A DNA stretch of 64,000 nucleotides, taken from contig CAVWIV010000007.1 of NCBI GenBank assembly GCA_963755155.1, positions 310,001 to 374,000 of the forward strand, read 5' to 3'. The position numbers and the translations under genes were made by a program. Shown here piece by piece: positions 25,738 to 34,755 of the stretch. This DNA comes from PALSA-612 sp963755155 (GTDB lineage Bacteria; Actinomycetota; Thermoleophilia; Gaiellales; Gaiellaceae). Below the pieces are notes generated by a model. The model saw nothing but the letters and a program-made list of their open reading frames with translations. It was not told where the DNA came from and ran no database searches. The number at the start of each line of letters is the position of its first letter. Position 1 is the stretch's first letter.

Positions 25738-25863
25738 ACCGCGTTGTTTACAGCCTCGCGCGGGACGAGGCGCATTACCGCATCGACGCTCGTCGAGATC
25801 AGCCGGCTGGCGGTTCCCGGTGCGAAGATCGAGGTCGAGGCCGTGGCGATGGTGCGCGCGTGA
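25738..25863 (+). pseudogene. RidA-family C-terminal remnant
   Basis: The frame ending at TGA 25861 reads TASTLVEISRLAVPGAKIEV then EAVAMVRA, which is the C-terminal strand pattern of RidA/YjgF deaminases (usual form RTTVGVxxLPxxALVEIEAIA). Only about 30 residues match. The 207-base gap after the cyclase gene is too short for a whole 125-residue RidA, so the 5' part is deleted. The stop overlaps the amidase GTG (GTGA), the spacing expected of a former ridA-amidase operon. The rest of the gap (25653-25737) shows nothing recognisable. Confidence 0.5.
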
Positions 25864-26970
25864 GCGACGACCGCTGGAACGCCTTCATCACGCGCATCGA
25901 GCCAGCGGAGGCCCAACCCGGGCCGCTGTCGGGCCGCACCCTCGCCGTCAAGGATCTCTTCGACACGGCGGGCGTCCGGACGACGTACGGCTCGAAGGTG
26001 TACGCGGACCACGTTCCCGAGCGGACGGCAGTCGCCGTGCAACGGCTCGTCGACGCCGGCGCTGTGGTCGTCGGCAAGACGCATCTTCCCGAGTTCGCCT
26101 GGAGCGTGATCGGCCAGAACGAGTGGTACGGCACGTGCCACAACCCGGCGCCAGCCGGGCAAGACGACGGGCGGCTCGTCGTCGGGCTCCGGCGCCGCGC
26201 TAGCCGCCGGCGCTTGTGATCTCGCCCTCGGCTCGGATACGGGCGGCTCGATCCGCATCCCGTCCGCATGTTGCGGCACGGTGGGGCTGAAGTCCGAGTG
26301 GGGGCTGATCCCGCTCGACGGCGTCTTTCCGCTCGTACCTACGCTCGACACGGTCGGGCCGATGGCGCGAACGGTGTCCGACACCGCCCTCATGTGGTCC
26401 GTGCTGGCCGAGCGGCCGGTGCCGGAGCCGCGCCTCGACGGCCTCACGGTGGGCCTGCTGCGCAAGGCGCCGTTCGTCGGGGGGAGCTACGTGCCCGAGC
26501 CGTCCGACCTCGCCGAGCAGTGGGTGGCCGATCTCGAGCGGCTTGGAGCACGCGTCGTCGAGGCCGAGATCCCACCGCCGGAGGCGAACACCTGGCCGCT
26601 GTTCGAGCACGAGGCCGCCGTGTCTCACCGCGAGACATTCCCGTCGCGGGCCGATGAGTACGGCTACACGATTCGGCCCAAGCTCGAGCACGCGCAGGAC
26701 GTCAAAGCCGACGACGTCGAGGCGGCTTACGCCGCCGTCCACGCGTGGCGGCGCTACGAGCCGCCCGTCGACCTCTACGTCGCACCGTGCGTGACGGGTG
26801 AGCTGCCGCCCGAGGATGCGGACGAGATCGACGTGCGTTTCCCGCTCTCCGCGTTCGTCCGCTGGGTCAACCTCGTGGGCTGGGCGGCGCTCGCCATCGG
26901 CAATCTCCAGCTGATCGCGCCTCACGATGAAGGAGCGCTGGCAGCCGGACTGGCCTGGGAACGCGGTTAG
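25860..26970 (+). CDS. Amidase-signature enzyme, one frameshift
   Basis: GTG start. The Ser-cisSer-Lys triad is complete: Lys in GRTLAVKDLFDTAG, cis-Ser in TTGGSSSGSGAAL (second frame) and nucleophile Ser in GSDTGGSIRIPS. The frames meet at 26150-26156; removing one base gives NPAPPGKTTGGSSSG. The corrected protein is about 369 residues, somewhat short for the family, with a compact C-terminus. Amidases release ammonia or amines from carboxamides. Its place ahead of a VOC protein and a Liv-type transporter suggests catabolism of an imported amide; this is inference. Confidence 0.85.
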
Positions 26971-26980
26971 GATCGGACCG

Positions 26981-27457
26981 ATGGGAGCGCTGCGGGTCAA
27001 CCACGTGTCCATCCACGCGGAGGACATGGAGGAGTCGGCGCGGTTCTACGAAGAGCTCTTCGGGCTGACACGGCTGCCCACGCCGAGCTTCGAGCAGCCC
27101 GTCCTCTGGCTCGCGATCGGTGACCAGCAGCTCCACCTCTTCCAGCGTGACGACGTCGAGGCGCCCCGCGCGCACCATCTCGCCATCGACGTCGACGACT
27201 TCGAGGGCTTCTACCGGGAGGCGAAAGCGCGCGGGCTCCTCGACGGCGACACCTGGAGCCGGTCCGCGCGCTACCACCCGGCGGGCTGGGTGCAGATGTA
27301 CATCAGGGACCCGGCGGGCAACCTCGTCGAGATCGACTGGCCGGACGTGTCCACGCTGCCCGCTGACATCGTGAGCGAGCTCCTTCGGCTCGACGACGAC
27401 GTCCCGCAGGTTGGAGAGGCCCGCGAGGCGACGCTCTACACCGGTGGCCGGTCGTGA
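26981..27457 (+). CDS. VOC (glyoxalase/dioxygenase superfamily) protein
   Basis: 158 residues from ATG 26981. Two beta-alpha-beta-beta-beta repeats: VNHVSIHAEDMEESARFYEE with His8, then HHLAIDVDDFEGFYREAKAR, and a C-terminal metal Glu in DPAGNLVEIDW. Metal ligands are consistent with a lyase, isomerase or extradiol dioxygenase. The stop overlaps the livH start (GTGA). Substrate unknown; a detoxification or ring-cleavage step in the amidase pathway is one option. Confidence 0.83.
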   Translation: MGALRVNHVSIHAEDMEESARFYEELFGLTRLPTPSFEQPVLWLAIGDQQLHLFQRDDVEAPRAHHLAIDVDDFEGFYREAKARGLLDGDTWSRSARYHPAGWVQMYIRDPAGNLVEIDWPDVSTLPADIVSELLRLDDDVPQVGEAREATLYTGGRS

Positions 27458-28593
27458 TCGAGGGGTACCGGCTCGAGACGATCCTCCGGCGGCTGGGGCT
27501 CCTGCTTGCCGCAGCCGGCGGCGCGTTCGCCGTCGCCTTCGTGCTCTTCATCGCGACGACACCCGACGAGCTCGGGCGGGGCAACTGGCGCACGACGAAC
27601 TACGGGTCGGCGATCGACGACCCGGGCGCGTTCCTCGCGAACCTCCTGGACGCTGCGACGCTCGCCGGCTGGCTCTTCATCGTCGCGAGCGGCTTCTCGC
27701 TCATCTTCGGGCTCATGCGGGTCGTGAACATGGCCCACGGGGTGATGTACCTCCTCGGGGGCTACATCGCGTACGAGATCCAGCAGGAGCTGACGGCGGA
27801 CACGCCCGGTTTCGTTCCAGGCGAGCTCGTGACCACCTGGGAGTGGTTGATTCCCCTGGCGGTGGCGATGGTCTGCATCGGCACGCTGGGACTCGTGATC
27901 CAGCAGGGGCTCCTCCGCTGGAATCAGGGGCAGGACCTACGTCAGGCGCTGATCACGATCGCGGTCTCGGTGATCATCGCCGACCAGGTCATCGCGCACT
28001 TTCCACGATCGGGCGCGTTCCAGACGGGTGGCGGCAACCTCGCCACGATCACGTGGCCCGGCTGGACCGAGCGGAGGCTCGACCTGCAGGTCGCAGGCGT
28101 CCAGTACTCCCTGACGCGCCTCATGATTCTCGCCCTCGGCATCGCCGTCGGCGTGGCCCTGTGGGCCTGGCTCTATCGCACTCGAACCGGGATGGTCATC
28201 AGGGCCGGCGTGGACGACCGTCAGATGACGGCCGCACTCGGGATCAACATTCAGCGCACCTTCGCCATCGGTTTCTTCGTCGGCTCCGCCCTGGCCGCGG
28301 CGGGAGGAGTGGTGGGCGCGTCGCAAGGCGGCGTCGCTTCGGGACAGGACGGCGTCTGGCTGCTCTACTCGCTCGTCGTCGTGATCGTCGGCGGCATGGG
28401 CTCGCTCCTCGGCGCCGCTGCGGGCTCGCTCATGTTCGCGCTCGTGTTCACGCTCTCGTCGTCGTACCTGCCGTCGACCGGCGATCCGGCCGGCATCGAG
28501 TGCTGCACGCAGTACTCGATCATCTTCACGTTCGTGCTCATCGCGATCGTGCTCGCCTTCAGGCCCCAGGGCCTCTTCGGGAAAGCCGGATGA
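27454..28593 (+). CDS. livH: Branched-chain amino acid-type ABC transporter permease (LivH)
   Basis: 379 residues, GTG start. Multiple membrane spans with the LivH pattern: SLIFGLMRVVNMAHGVMYLLGG near residue 85, and MTAALGINIQRTFAIGFFVGSALAAAGG, then VVVIVGGMGSLLGAAAGSL near the C-terminus. It is longer than E. coli LivH because of an N-terminal extension with an extra hydrophobic span and a loop at 190-215. It forms the inner-membrane channel with LivM. Stop overlaps livM start (ATGA). Confidence 0.9.
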   Translation: MIEGYRLETILRRLGLLLAAAGGAFAVAFVLFIATTPDELGRGNWRTTNYGSAIDDPGAFLANLLDAATLAGWLFIVASGFSLIFGLMRVVNMAHGVMYLLGGYIAYEIQQELTADTPGFVPGELVTTWEWLIPLAVAMVCIGTLGLVIQQGLLRWNQGQDLRQALITIAVSVIIADQVIAHFPRSGAFQTGGGNLATITWPGWTERRLDLQVAGVQYSLTRLMILALGIAVGVALWAWLYRTRTGMVIRAGVDDRQMTAALGINIQRTFAIGFFVGSALAAAGGVVGASQGGVASGQDGVWLLYSLVVVIVGGMGSLLGAAAGSLMFALVFTLSSSYLPSTGDPAGIECCTQYSIIFTFVLIAIVLAFRPQGLFGKAG

Positions 28594-29660
28594 GGCTCAC
28601 GTCCTGGACGCCGCAGATGGTCGTCGAGCGCGCGATTGGCGTGGCCGCCCTCGTGCTCGTCGCCATCGGCCCAGCGATCTTCAGCAGCTACTTCACGACG
28701 ACGATCCTCACGCAAACGTTCATCTTCGGGATCGCCGCCGCGAGCCTCATCTTCCTCTCCGCCTACGGCGGCATGATCTCGCTCGCTCAGACGGCGCTGA
28801 TGGGCATCGCCGGCTACGTCATCGGGAACCTCGTCACGAAGGGTGGCGCCGGCGGGGAGACGAAAGGCCTCATCCTCGGGTGGGACCCGACGGTCGCGCT
28901 CGTGCTCGCGCTCATGATCACGACGATGGTCGGCATCATCCTCGGCGCGGTCGCATCGCGCAGTGCCGGGATCTACTTCCTCATGCTTACGTTGACGTTC
29001 GGCGTCATCGCCAACCTCTTCTTCGGCCAGGTGACGAAGCTGGGCGGCTTCTCCCCGATCGCGAGCATCAACGTCTACACGCCGGGCTGGATCGGCGACA
29101 TCGCCGGTCACCCGGACAAGCTCTACTACATCGCCCTCGGCGTCTCGCTCGTCGTCTACCTCGTCATCCGGTATCTCATTCGAACGCCCTTCGGCGTGTC
29201 GTTACAAGGCCTGCGCGACGAGCCTGTGCGCCTCGCCTCGCTCGGCTACAACGTCCCCCTTCACAGAACGCTCGCGTTCGGCTTCGCGGCGTTTCTGGCA
29301 TCGCTGGCCGGTGTGCTCTTCGTCTGGTGGGACGGCCAGATCTCGCCTCAGAACCTCGGCCTCGGCGCGACGATCGACCTCCTGATCATCGCGGTCATCG
29401 GCGGGCTCGGCCGGGTCGAGGGAGCCTGGCTCGGTGCGTTCGCCTTCATCGTCATCAACAACTACGTTCGCGACATCCAGTTTCCGTTCGCCGACGAGGA
29501 GGGCGTGCTGCCGTGGGTCGGAGGAAGCTTCAACACGGTGATCGGGATCGTGTTCCTCCTGATCGTGCTGCTCTCGCCCGGCGGTCTGATGGGTATCTGG
29601 GAGCGTCTGGTCGCCGGAGTCGGGCGCGTCTTCCGGCAACCACGGGCCGACCCAACTTGA
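28590..29660 (+). CDS. livM: Branched-chain amino acid-type ABC transporter permease (LivM)
   Basis: 356 residues, about nine membrane spans. LivM hallmarks: SAYGGMISLAQTALMGIAGY, GIYFLMLTLTFGVIANLFF, SLQGLRDEPVRLASLGYNV (the cytosolic EAA-type loop contacting the ATPases) and IIAVIGGLGRVEGAWLGA. Works with LivH, two ATPases and one of two binding proteins encoded downstream. Confidence 0.9.
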   Translation: MRLTSWTPQMVVERAIGVAALVLVAIGPAIFSSYFTTTILTQTFIFGIAAASLIFLSAYGGMISLAQTALMGIAGYVIGNLVTKGGAGGETKGLILGWDPTVALVLALMITTMVGIILGAVASRSAGIYFLMLTLTFGVIANLFFGQVTKLGGFSPIASINVYTPGWIGDIAGHPDKLYYIALGVSLVVYLVIRYLIRTPFGVSLQGLRDEPVRLASLGYNVPLHRTLAFGFAAFLASLAGVLFVWWDGQISPQNLGLGATIDLLIIAVIGGLGRVEGAWLGAFAFIVINNYVRDIQFPFADEEGVLPWVGGSFNTVIGIVFLLIVLLSPGGLMGIWERLVAGVGRVFRQPRADPT

Positions 29661-29662
29661 TC

Positions 29663-29682
29663 CTCCCCCGAGCATGGGGGAG
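29663..29682 (+). terminator. Intra-operon hairpin between livM and the binding-protein gene
   Basis: CTCCCCC (29663-29669), loop GAGCAT, GGGGGAG (29676-29682): a perfect 7-bp GC stem three bases after the livM stop, with no T tract. The following binding-protein gene has its own strong AAGGAGG. Hairpins at this place often protect or cleave mRNA so that the binding protein is made in excess; a weak terminator is the alternative. Confidence 0.5.
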
Positions 29683-29721
29683 AATCGTCCGATCTCGACA
29701 ACCAAGGAGGGACTAAACGAG

Positions 29722-31122
29722 ATGAGAGTGAACAGACTGCGAGGCTGGAAGGCGATCGTTCCGCTCGGCTTGCTCATCGCCGGCGGGCTCGTCTTCACGG
29801 CTTCCGCATCGCTTGCAGCTTCGAGCGCGGCGCCGGTACGAGTCGCCATCATGACCGACTGCAAGGGCGGCTTCGGATTCGCCTACGAGCTCGACATCGG
29901 CGGGGCGCAGGCCGCGTTCGCCGAGTACGCCGGCGGCAAGGTGAGAAACAAGAACAAGCCGTCTGCCGGTATGACCGGCATCAAGGTCGGCAGCACGCCG
30001 ATCAACATCGTCGGCTACGGCTGCGGTGACGACACCGCCGCGACGGCGATCAAGGAAACCCGCCGCCTCATGGAGCAGCGCAAGGCCACGGTGATGGTCG
30101 GACCGCTCTCGGGTGACGAGGCAGTGGCGGTCGCGAACTACGCGAAGGCGCATCCGGCCCAGACGTACATCATCGGGACGGCCGGTTCGCAGGACCCCAC
30201 GATGCAGATCGCGCCGAAGAACATGTTCCGCTACTTCGGTGACGGCGCGCAGTGGAACGCCGGCATCGGGGAGATCGCGTACAAGAAGCTCGGCTGGCGC
30301 AACGCCGCCATCATCATGGACGACTACAGCTTCGGCTGGACGTCGGCGGCCGGCATGATTGCCGACTTCTGCGGGATCGGCGGCAAGATCACGAAGCGGG
30401 TCTTCCCGCCGCTGAACAACGCCGACTACGCGTCGTTCATCAGGCAGCTGCCGGCGCCCGACAAGGTGGACGGCTACTTCTGGGCCATCGGCGGCAACAC
30501 GCCGGGAAGCCTGACTGCCTTCGAGCAGGCGTACGGCAAGCCGAACCCGAAGCAGTTCATCGGCAACCTCTTCTTCGCGTTCCTGGGCAACGACAAGGTC
30601 GTCGCTCCGAAGTTCGTCGGCTCGTATCTCGGCGGCTTCGGCACGGGCCCGGGCCTGAAGACGAGGCAGGCGAAGCGGTACGAGGCCGCAATGTCGAGCC
30701 ACTACCCGAAGCTTCCGGTGGCTGACGGCTTCGTCTACAACTACTACCACGCTGCCTGGGCGCTCGTTCAGGGCCTCACGAAGTCGAACGGCGCCGTGGG
30801 AGCGAGGCTCCAGAAGGCGATGCCGAGGACCCAGAAGGCTGGGTACGAGGTCTCGGACGGCGGCGTCCTCAGGCTCGACTCACGCCGCCAGGCAATCCAG
30901 GACCAGTACCAGCTCCGGCTCGTCAAGAACAAGGACGGGTCAGTGGCTCCGACCGTGGTCGCGTACGTGCCGAACGTCGACCAGTCGTTCGGTGGTCTCT
31001 TCAAGCCCTCCAGCCCACCGCCCGGCCGCTCGCAGCCGGCGTGCGTGAAGAAGAACTTGCCGTGGAAGGGCAAGATCAAGGAGATCAGGAACGGCGTCAT
31101 CACGAAGGCAACGGTCAAGTAG
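29722..31122 (+). CDS. ABC transporter substrate-binding protein, LivK type (first paralog)
   Basis: 466 residues from ATG 29722, AAGGAGG 11 bases upstream. Signal peptide: basic MRVNRLRGWK, hydrophobic VPLGLLIAGGLVF, cleavage near ASLAAS. The mature part is a type 1 periplasmic binding fold: PVRVAIMTDCKGGFGFAYEL, ATVMVGPLSGDEAVAVANYA, IGTAGSQDPTMQIAPKNMFR, IIMDDYSFGWTSAAGMI. It captures the transported solute outside the membrane. A closely related copy lies at 33511-34755. The sequence does not show whether the ligand is an amino acid, amide or urea-like compound. Confidence 0.9.
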   Translation: MRVNRLRGWKAIVPLGLLIAGGLVFTASASLAASSAAPVRVAIMTDCKGGFGFAYELDIGGAQAAFAEYAGGKVRNKNKPSAGMTGIKVGSTPINIVGYGCGDDTAATAIKETRRLMEQRKATVMVGPLSGDEAVAVANYAKAHPAQTYIIGTAGSQDPTMQIAPKNMFRYFGDGAQWNAGIGEIAYKKLGWRNAAIIMDDYSFGWTSAAGMIADFCGIGGKITKRVFPPLNNADYASFIRQLPAPDKVDGYFWAIGGNTPGSLTAFEQAYGKPNPKQFIGNLFFAFLGNDKVVAPKFVGSYLGGFGTGPGLKTRQAKRYEAAMSSHYPKLPVADGFVYNYYHAAWALVQGLTKSNGAVGARLQKAMPRTQKAGYEVSDGGVLRLDSRRQAIQDQYQLRLVKNKDGSVAPTVVAYVPNVDQSFGGLFKPSSPPPGRSQPACVKKNLPWKGKIKEIRNGVITKATVK

Positions 31123-31126
31123 GCGG

Positions 31127-31915
31127 TTGGAAGCAGCACCGCTGACGAAGAACGCCGAGCCGGCCCTCCGCTTGCGGGGGGTCGGCCGGCGATTCGGTGG
31201 CCTTCACGCAGTGCAAGAAGTGACGCTCGACGTCGCCGACGGCGAGCGCCGGGCGATCCTGGGGCCGAACGGCGCCGGGAAGACGACGCTCTTCAACGTC
31301 GTCTCGGGCGACCTGCCGCCCTCGTCCGGGACGGTCGAGCTGTTCGGTATGGACGTCACGCGGCTGCCCGCCCGGGCGCGGGCGAAGATGGGGCTCGCGC
31401 GGACGTACCAGCAGTCCCGCATGCTCCTCGGCATCTCCGTCGAGGACTCGATCTACCTCTCGATCCTCGGCGTCACGGGTGGCCATCTCCGCCCCGTTGT
31501 CCTGCCGCGGCGGGATCGCGAGCTGCGCGAGCGCGCCCGCGTTGCCGCTGGGCGCGTCGCGATCGACCACAAGCTTTCCGAGCTCGTCGGCTCGCTGTCG
31601 CACGGCGAGCACCGCCAGGTGGCGATCGCCATGGCGCTCGCCGCCCAGCCGAAGCTCCTGATGCTCGACGAGCCGGCCTCGGGCCTCTCCCGCGGCGAGC
31701 GTGAGCTCCTGAGCGAGTTGCTGAGCGGCCTCGACCGCGCCATCACGCTCATCCTCATCGAGCACGACATGGACGTCGCGCTGAGCGTCGCCGAGCGGGT
31801 GACGATGATGCACGACGGCCGTGTCATCGTCGAGGGCACGCCCGACGAGATCCGGGCCAACGAGGTCGTCCACGACCTCTACCTCGGCCGGCATCACTAC
31901 GCGGAGGACGAATGA
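31127..31915 (+). CDS. livG: ABC transporter ATP-binding protein (LivG)
   Basis: 262 residues, TTG start directly after the binding-protein stop. Walker A GPNGAGKTT, Q-loop LARTYQQSRML, signature LSHGEHRQ (a normal LivG variant of LSGGQ), Walker B LLMLDEPASGL and His switch LIEHDMDVAL. Energises uptake through LivHM. The frame begins MEAAPLTKN, with no better start. Overlaps livF by four bases. Confidence 0.9.
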   Translation: MEAAPLTKNAEPALRLRGVGRRFGGLHAVQEVTLDVADGERRAILGPNGAGKTTLFNVVSGDLPPSSGTVELFGMDVTRLPARARAKMGLARTYQQSRMLLGISVEDSIYLSILGVTGGHLRPVVLPRRDRELRERARVAAGRVAIDHKLSELVGSLSHGEHRQVAIAMALAAQPKLLMLDEPASGLSRGERELLSELLSGLDRAITLILIEHDMDVALSVAERVTMMHDGRVIVEGTPDEIRANEVVHDLYLGRHHYAEDE

Positions 31916-32631
31916 GCGCTCTGCTCGAGGTGGAGGGCCTGAGCGCGTTCTACGGCAGCGCGCAGGCGCTGCATGACGTCAGCTTCGAGATGGGGCAGGA
32001 GGCCGTCGCCGTCATCGGCCGCAACGGGATGGGGAAGACGACGCTCTGCGCGGCGGTCATGGGCCTGTCTCCGCCGCGGACGTCGGGCTCGGTCCGCTTC
32101 GGGGGCAAAGAGCTGCTCGGCCGGCCGTCGTACAAGGTGGCTCGCGAGGGCATCGGCTACGTCCCCCAGGGCAGGCGCCTCTTCCCCTCGCTGACCGTCG
32201 ACGAGCACCTGAAGATCTCCCTGCGGAACGGCGTGGAGGGCGGCTGGACGACCTCGCGCATCTATGAGCTCTTCCCGCGCCTCGACGAGCGCCGGAAGAA
32301 CGGCGGAGCCCAGCTATCGGGCGGCGAGCAGCAGATGCTCGCCATCGGCCGCGCGCTGCTCGGTAACCCGAAGCTCCTCATCATGGACGAGCCTTCCGAA
32401 GGGCTCGCTCCCGCGATCGTCGACAGCCTCGTCGACACGTTCCAGAAGCTCGAGCAGGACGGGCTCGCCATCCTGCTCGTCGAGCAGAACCTCGGCGTGG
32501 CCGTCTCGCTCGCGAAGCGCCAGCTGGTGATGGTCGGCGGCGAGATCGCTACGGAGACGACTGCCGAGGCGCTCGAGGGAGACGTCGAGCTACAGCGCCG
32601 CTACCTCGGCGTCGAGCCGCTGGCACACTGA
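31912..32631 (+). CDS. livF: ABC transporter ATP-binding protein (LivF)
   Basis: 239 residues. Walker A GRNGMGKTT, Q-loop YVPQGRRLFPSL, signature LSGGEQQ, Walker B LLIMDEPSEGLAP, switch LLVEQNLGVAV. The GRRLFPSLTVDEHL segment is characteristic of LivF. Pairs with LivG as the ATPase heterodimer. Confidence 0.92.
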   Translation: MSALLEVEGLSAFYGSAQALHDVSFEMGQEAVAVIGRNGMGKTTLCAAVMGLSPPRTSGSVRFGGKELLGRPSYKVAREGIGYVPQGRRLFPSLTVDEHLKISLRNGVEGGWTTSRIYELFPRLDERRKNGGAQLSGGEQQMLAIGRALLGNPKLLIMDEPSEGLAPAIVDSLVDTFQKLEQDGLAILLVEQNLGVAVSLAKRQLVMVGGEIATETTAEALEGDVELQRRYLGVEPLAH

Positions 32632-32641
32632 CGCATCTCCG

Positions 32642-33532
32642 ATGCGCCGCCTCATGCTCTCTTCCTGTCTTGCCGTGTGCGCGCTGCTCGTCGCCGGCTG
32701 CGGCGGCGGCGCGGCGGGCGCCGAATCCGAGGTGGCGTTCGTCTCGACCGCCGACGACGATTACGCGATCTACGGCATGCGCGCGGACGGCTCGGGGCAA
32801 GGGAGGCTGAGCCCCAAGCAGGACGTTGAGCTCGACTCGCCGGTGGACGTGTTCTTCCAGTACGAGCCCGACTGGTCGCCGGACGGCAAGCAGATCGCGT
32901 TCACGAGTAGGAGAGACCGGAGAGCGCACGTGTACGCGATGGCCGCGGACGGCGCGGGAACCGAGCAGTTGACGTCGGGTGATCACGACGACACGGGCCC
33001 GGCCTGGTCGCCGGACGGCAAGCGCATCGCTTTCGCCCGCGACGCCAAGCTCACCTCGATGAGCTCGACCGGTGGCGACATCCGTCCCGTGACGACGAAC
33101 GTCGGAGGCGAGGAGGCGGAGCCCGCGTGGTCCCCCGACGGCAAATGGCTGGCGTTCCGGCGCAGGCTGCCCGGGTTCACGTCGCGCGAGATCTGGGTCG
33201 TTCGCGCCGACGGGACGGGCCAGCGCCAGGTGACGAAGCTCAACGCGGCGAGTTACGGCCCCGCGTGGTCGCCAGACGGCAAGCGCATCGTCTTCTCCAG
33301 CAACGCGAACGACGACCGCTACCAGCTCTACGAGATCGGCATGGACGGGAAGGGCCTGCGCCGGCTCACGTTCCAGCTCGGTGAGTACTTCGACCCCTCG
33401 TGGTCGGCCGACGGCAAGACGCTGATCTTCGAGCGCGACGGCGTCGTGTACACGCTTGTCGGGGGCGGGGAGACCGCCCTCACGGACGGGCCAAACGATG
33501 GCAGCCCGGCGTGGCGTCCCGACGCACCCTGA
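32642..33532 (+). CDS. TolB-like beta-propeller lipoprotein
   Basis: 296 residues. A lipoprotein signal, MRRLMLSSCLAVCALLVAGC, ends in the lipobox LVAGC (Cys20). The remainder is WD40-like/PD40 repeats: WSPDGKQIAFTSRR, WSPDGKRIAFARD, WSPDGKWLAFRRR, WSPDGKRIVFSSN and WSADGKTLIFER, about six blades. No enzyme motif is seen. It is an extracytoplasmic, membrane-anchored propeller. Its position between two paralogous binding proteins suggests a link to the transporter or its ligand, but this is speculative. Confidence 0.85.
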   Translation: MRRLMLSSCLAVCALLVAGCGGGAAGAESEVAFVSTADDDYAIYGMRADGSGQGRLSPKQDVELDSPVDVFFQYEPDWSPDGKQIAFTSRRDRRAHVYAMAADGAGTEQLTSGDHDDTGPAWSPDGKRIAFARDAKLTSMSSTGGDIRPVTTNVGGEEAEPAWSPDGKWLAFRRRLPGFTSREIWVVRADGTGQRQVTKLNAASYGPAWSPDGKRIVFSSNANDDRYQLYEIGMDGKGLRRLTFQLGEYFDPSWSADGKTLIFERDGVVYTLVGGGETALTDGPNDGSPAWRPDAP

Positions 33533-34755
33533 GCGTAGTCCGGGCGATCACCGTCCTCGTAGCCGTCGGGGTGGCGATCGGCCACGCGTCCTCGGCGAGC
33601 AAGGAGATTCGGATCGCCGTCGTGGCAGACTGCCGGGGCGCGCTCGCGGGTGGCTACGAGTCTGCGATCGCCGGCGCGAAGGCGGCGTTCGCACAGGTGC
33701 GGAGCGGCGTCGTCGGCGGAGCCACGCTCACGTTCACGGAGCCGGGGTGCGGCGACGGCAGCCCGCAGGCGATCCTGCGCGAGCTCGACCGGCTCATGGT
33801 CGAACAGGATGCGGACGTGCTCGTCGGGCCGGCCTCGGGTGACGAGGCCATCGCCGCCACGAAGTGGGCCCGGTCGCACCCGGGTAAGACGATCGTCCTC
33901 GGCACGGCGGCGTCTCAGGAGCCGACGATGCAGATCGCGCGGCGCAACGTCTTCCGCTACCACGGCGACGCCGCGCAATGGCACGCCGGCCTCGGCGAGT
34001 ACGTCTACCGGAAGCACCGCTGGCGGACGGTCGCCGTGATCGCCGACGACTACGGCCCTGGCTGGACGGCCGCCGCCGGGTTCATCGCCGACTTCTGCGC
34101 CTCCGGCGGGACGGTGGCGGAGCGCGTCTTCCCTCCGCTCGGAACCACGGACTACGCAGCCTGGGTGCGGCAGTTGCCGCCGCCCGCCGCCGTGGATGGC
34201 TACTTCTGGGCGATGGGCGGCGGTCTCGAGCCGGCGTCGCTCGCGTTCCAGCTGGCGCACGGCACCCTGAGGGCGCGAGACCACGCCGGCAACCGCCGCG
34301 TTGTCGGGTCGTTCGTAAGCGGTCTCGGCGTCGGGTCTGGCCTGAAGACGCCGGCGGCGGCCGCGTACCGCAGGATCGCCGTAGAGAACGAAGCGGCGGT
34401 CGATTACTACCGCGCCGCGCGTGCCGTCGTGGAAGGCTTGAAGAAATCGAAGGGCCGCGCCGGAGCCGCCTTGCACGCCGCCATGCCGCGGTCTGTCCCA
34501 GATCCGTACGGGCGAATCCGGCTCGACAGCAGGCGCCAGGCGGTCCACGACCAGTGGCTGCTCCAGGTGACGGCGAACGGCGGCAGGCTCGTCGCGAACG
34601 TCCCCGGGGTCGACCAGGCCTTCGGCGGCGTGTTCGGCCCGACGAAGCTCGCCCCGGGCCGCGCATTCCCGCCGTGCGTGAAGCGAAAGCTGCCGTGGCA
34701 GGGAAAGCTCCGCGTGGTGCGCAACGGCAAGGTCACGAACGACCTCGTTCGCTAG
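33511..34755 (+). CDS. ABC transporter substrate-binding protein, LivK type (second paralog)
   Basis: 414 residues from GTG 33511, overlapping the propeller gene by 22 bases; this start gives a good signal peptide (RRTLSVVRAITVLVAVGVAI, cleavage near ASS). The mature sequence parallels the first paralog throughout: IRIAVVADCRGALAGGYE, LVGPASGDEAIAATKWA, GTAASQEPTMQIARRNVFR, DDYGPGWTAAAGFIADFC, and the same closing CVKRKLPWQGKL. The differences suggest two related ligands served by one LivHMGF complex. Confidence 0.87.
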   Translation: MASRRTLSVVRAITVLVAVGVAIGHASSASKEIRIAVVADCRGALAGGYESAIAGAKAAFAQVRSGVVGGATLTFTEPGCGDGSPQAILRELDRLMVEQDADVLVGPASGDEAIAATKWARSHPGKTIVLGTAASQEPTMQIARRNVFRYHGDAAQWHAGLGEYVYRKHRWRTVAVIADDYGPGWTAAAGFIADFCASGGTVAERVFPPLGTTDYAAWVRQLPPPAAVDGYFWAMGGGLEPASLAFQLAHGTLRARDHAGNRRVVGSFVSGLGVGSGLKTPAAAAYRRIAVENEAAVDYYRAARAVVEGLKKSKGRAGAALHAAMPRSVPDPYGRIRLDSRRQAVHDQWLLQVTANGGRLVANVPGVDQAFGGVFGPTKLAPGRAFPPCVKRKLPWQGKLRVVRNGKVTNDLVR

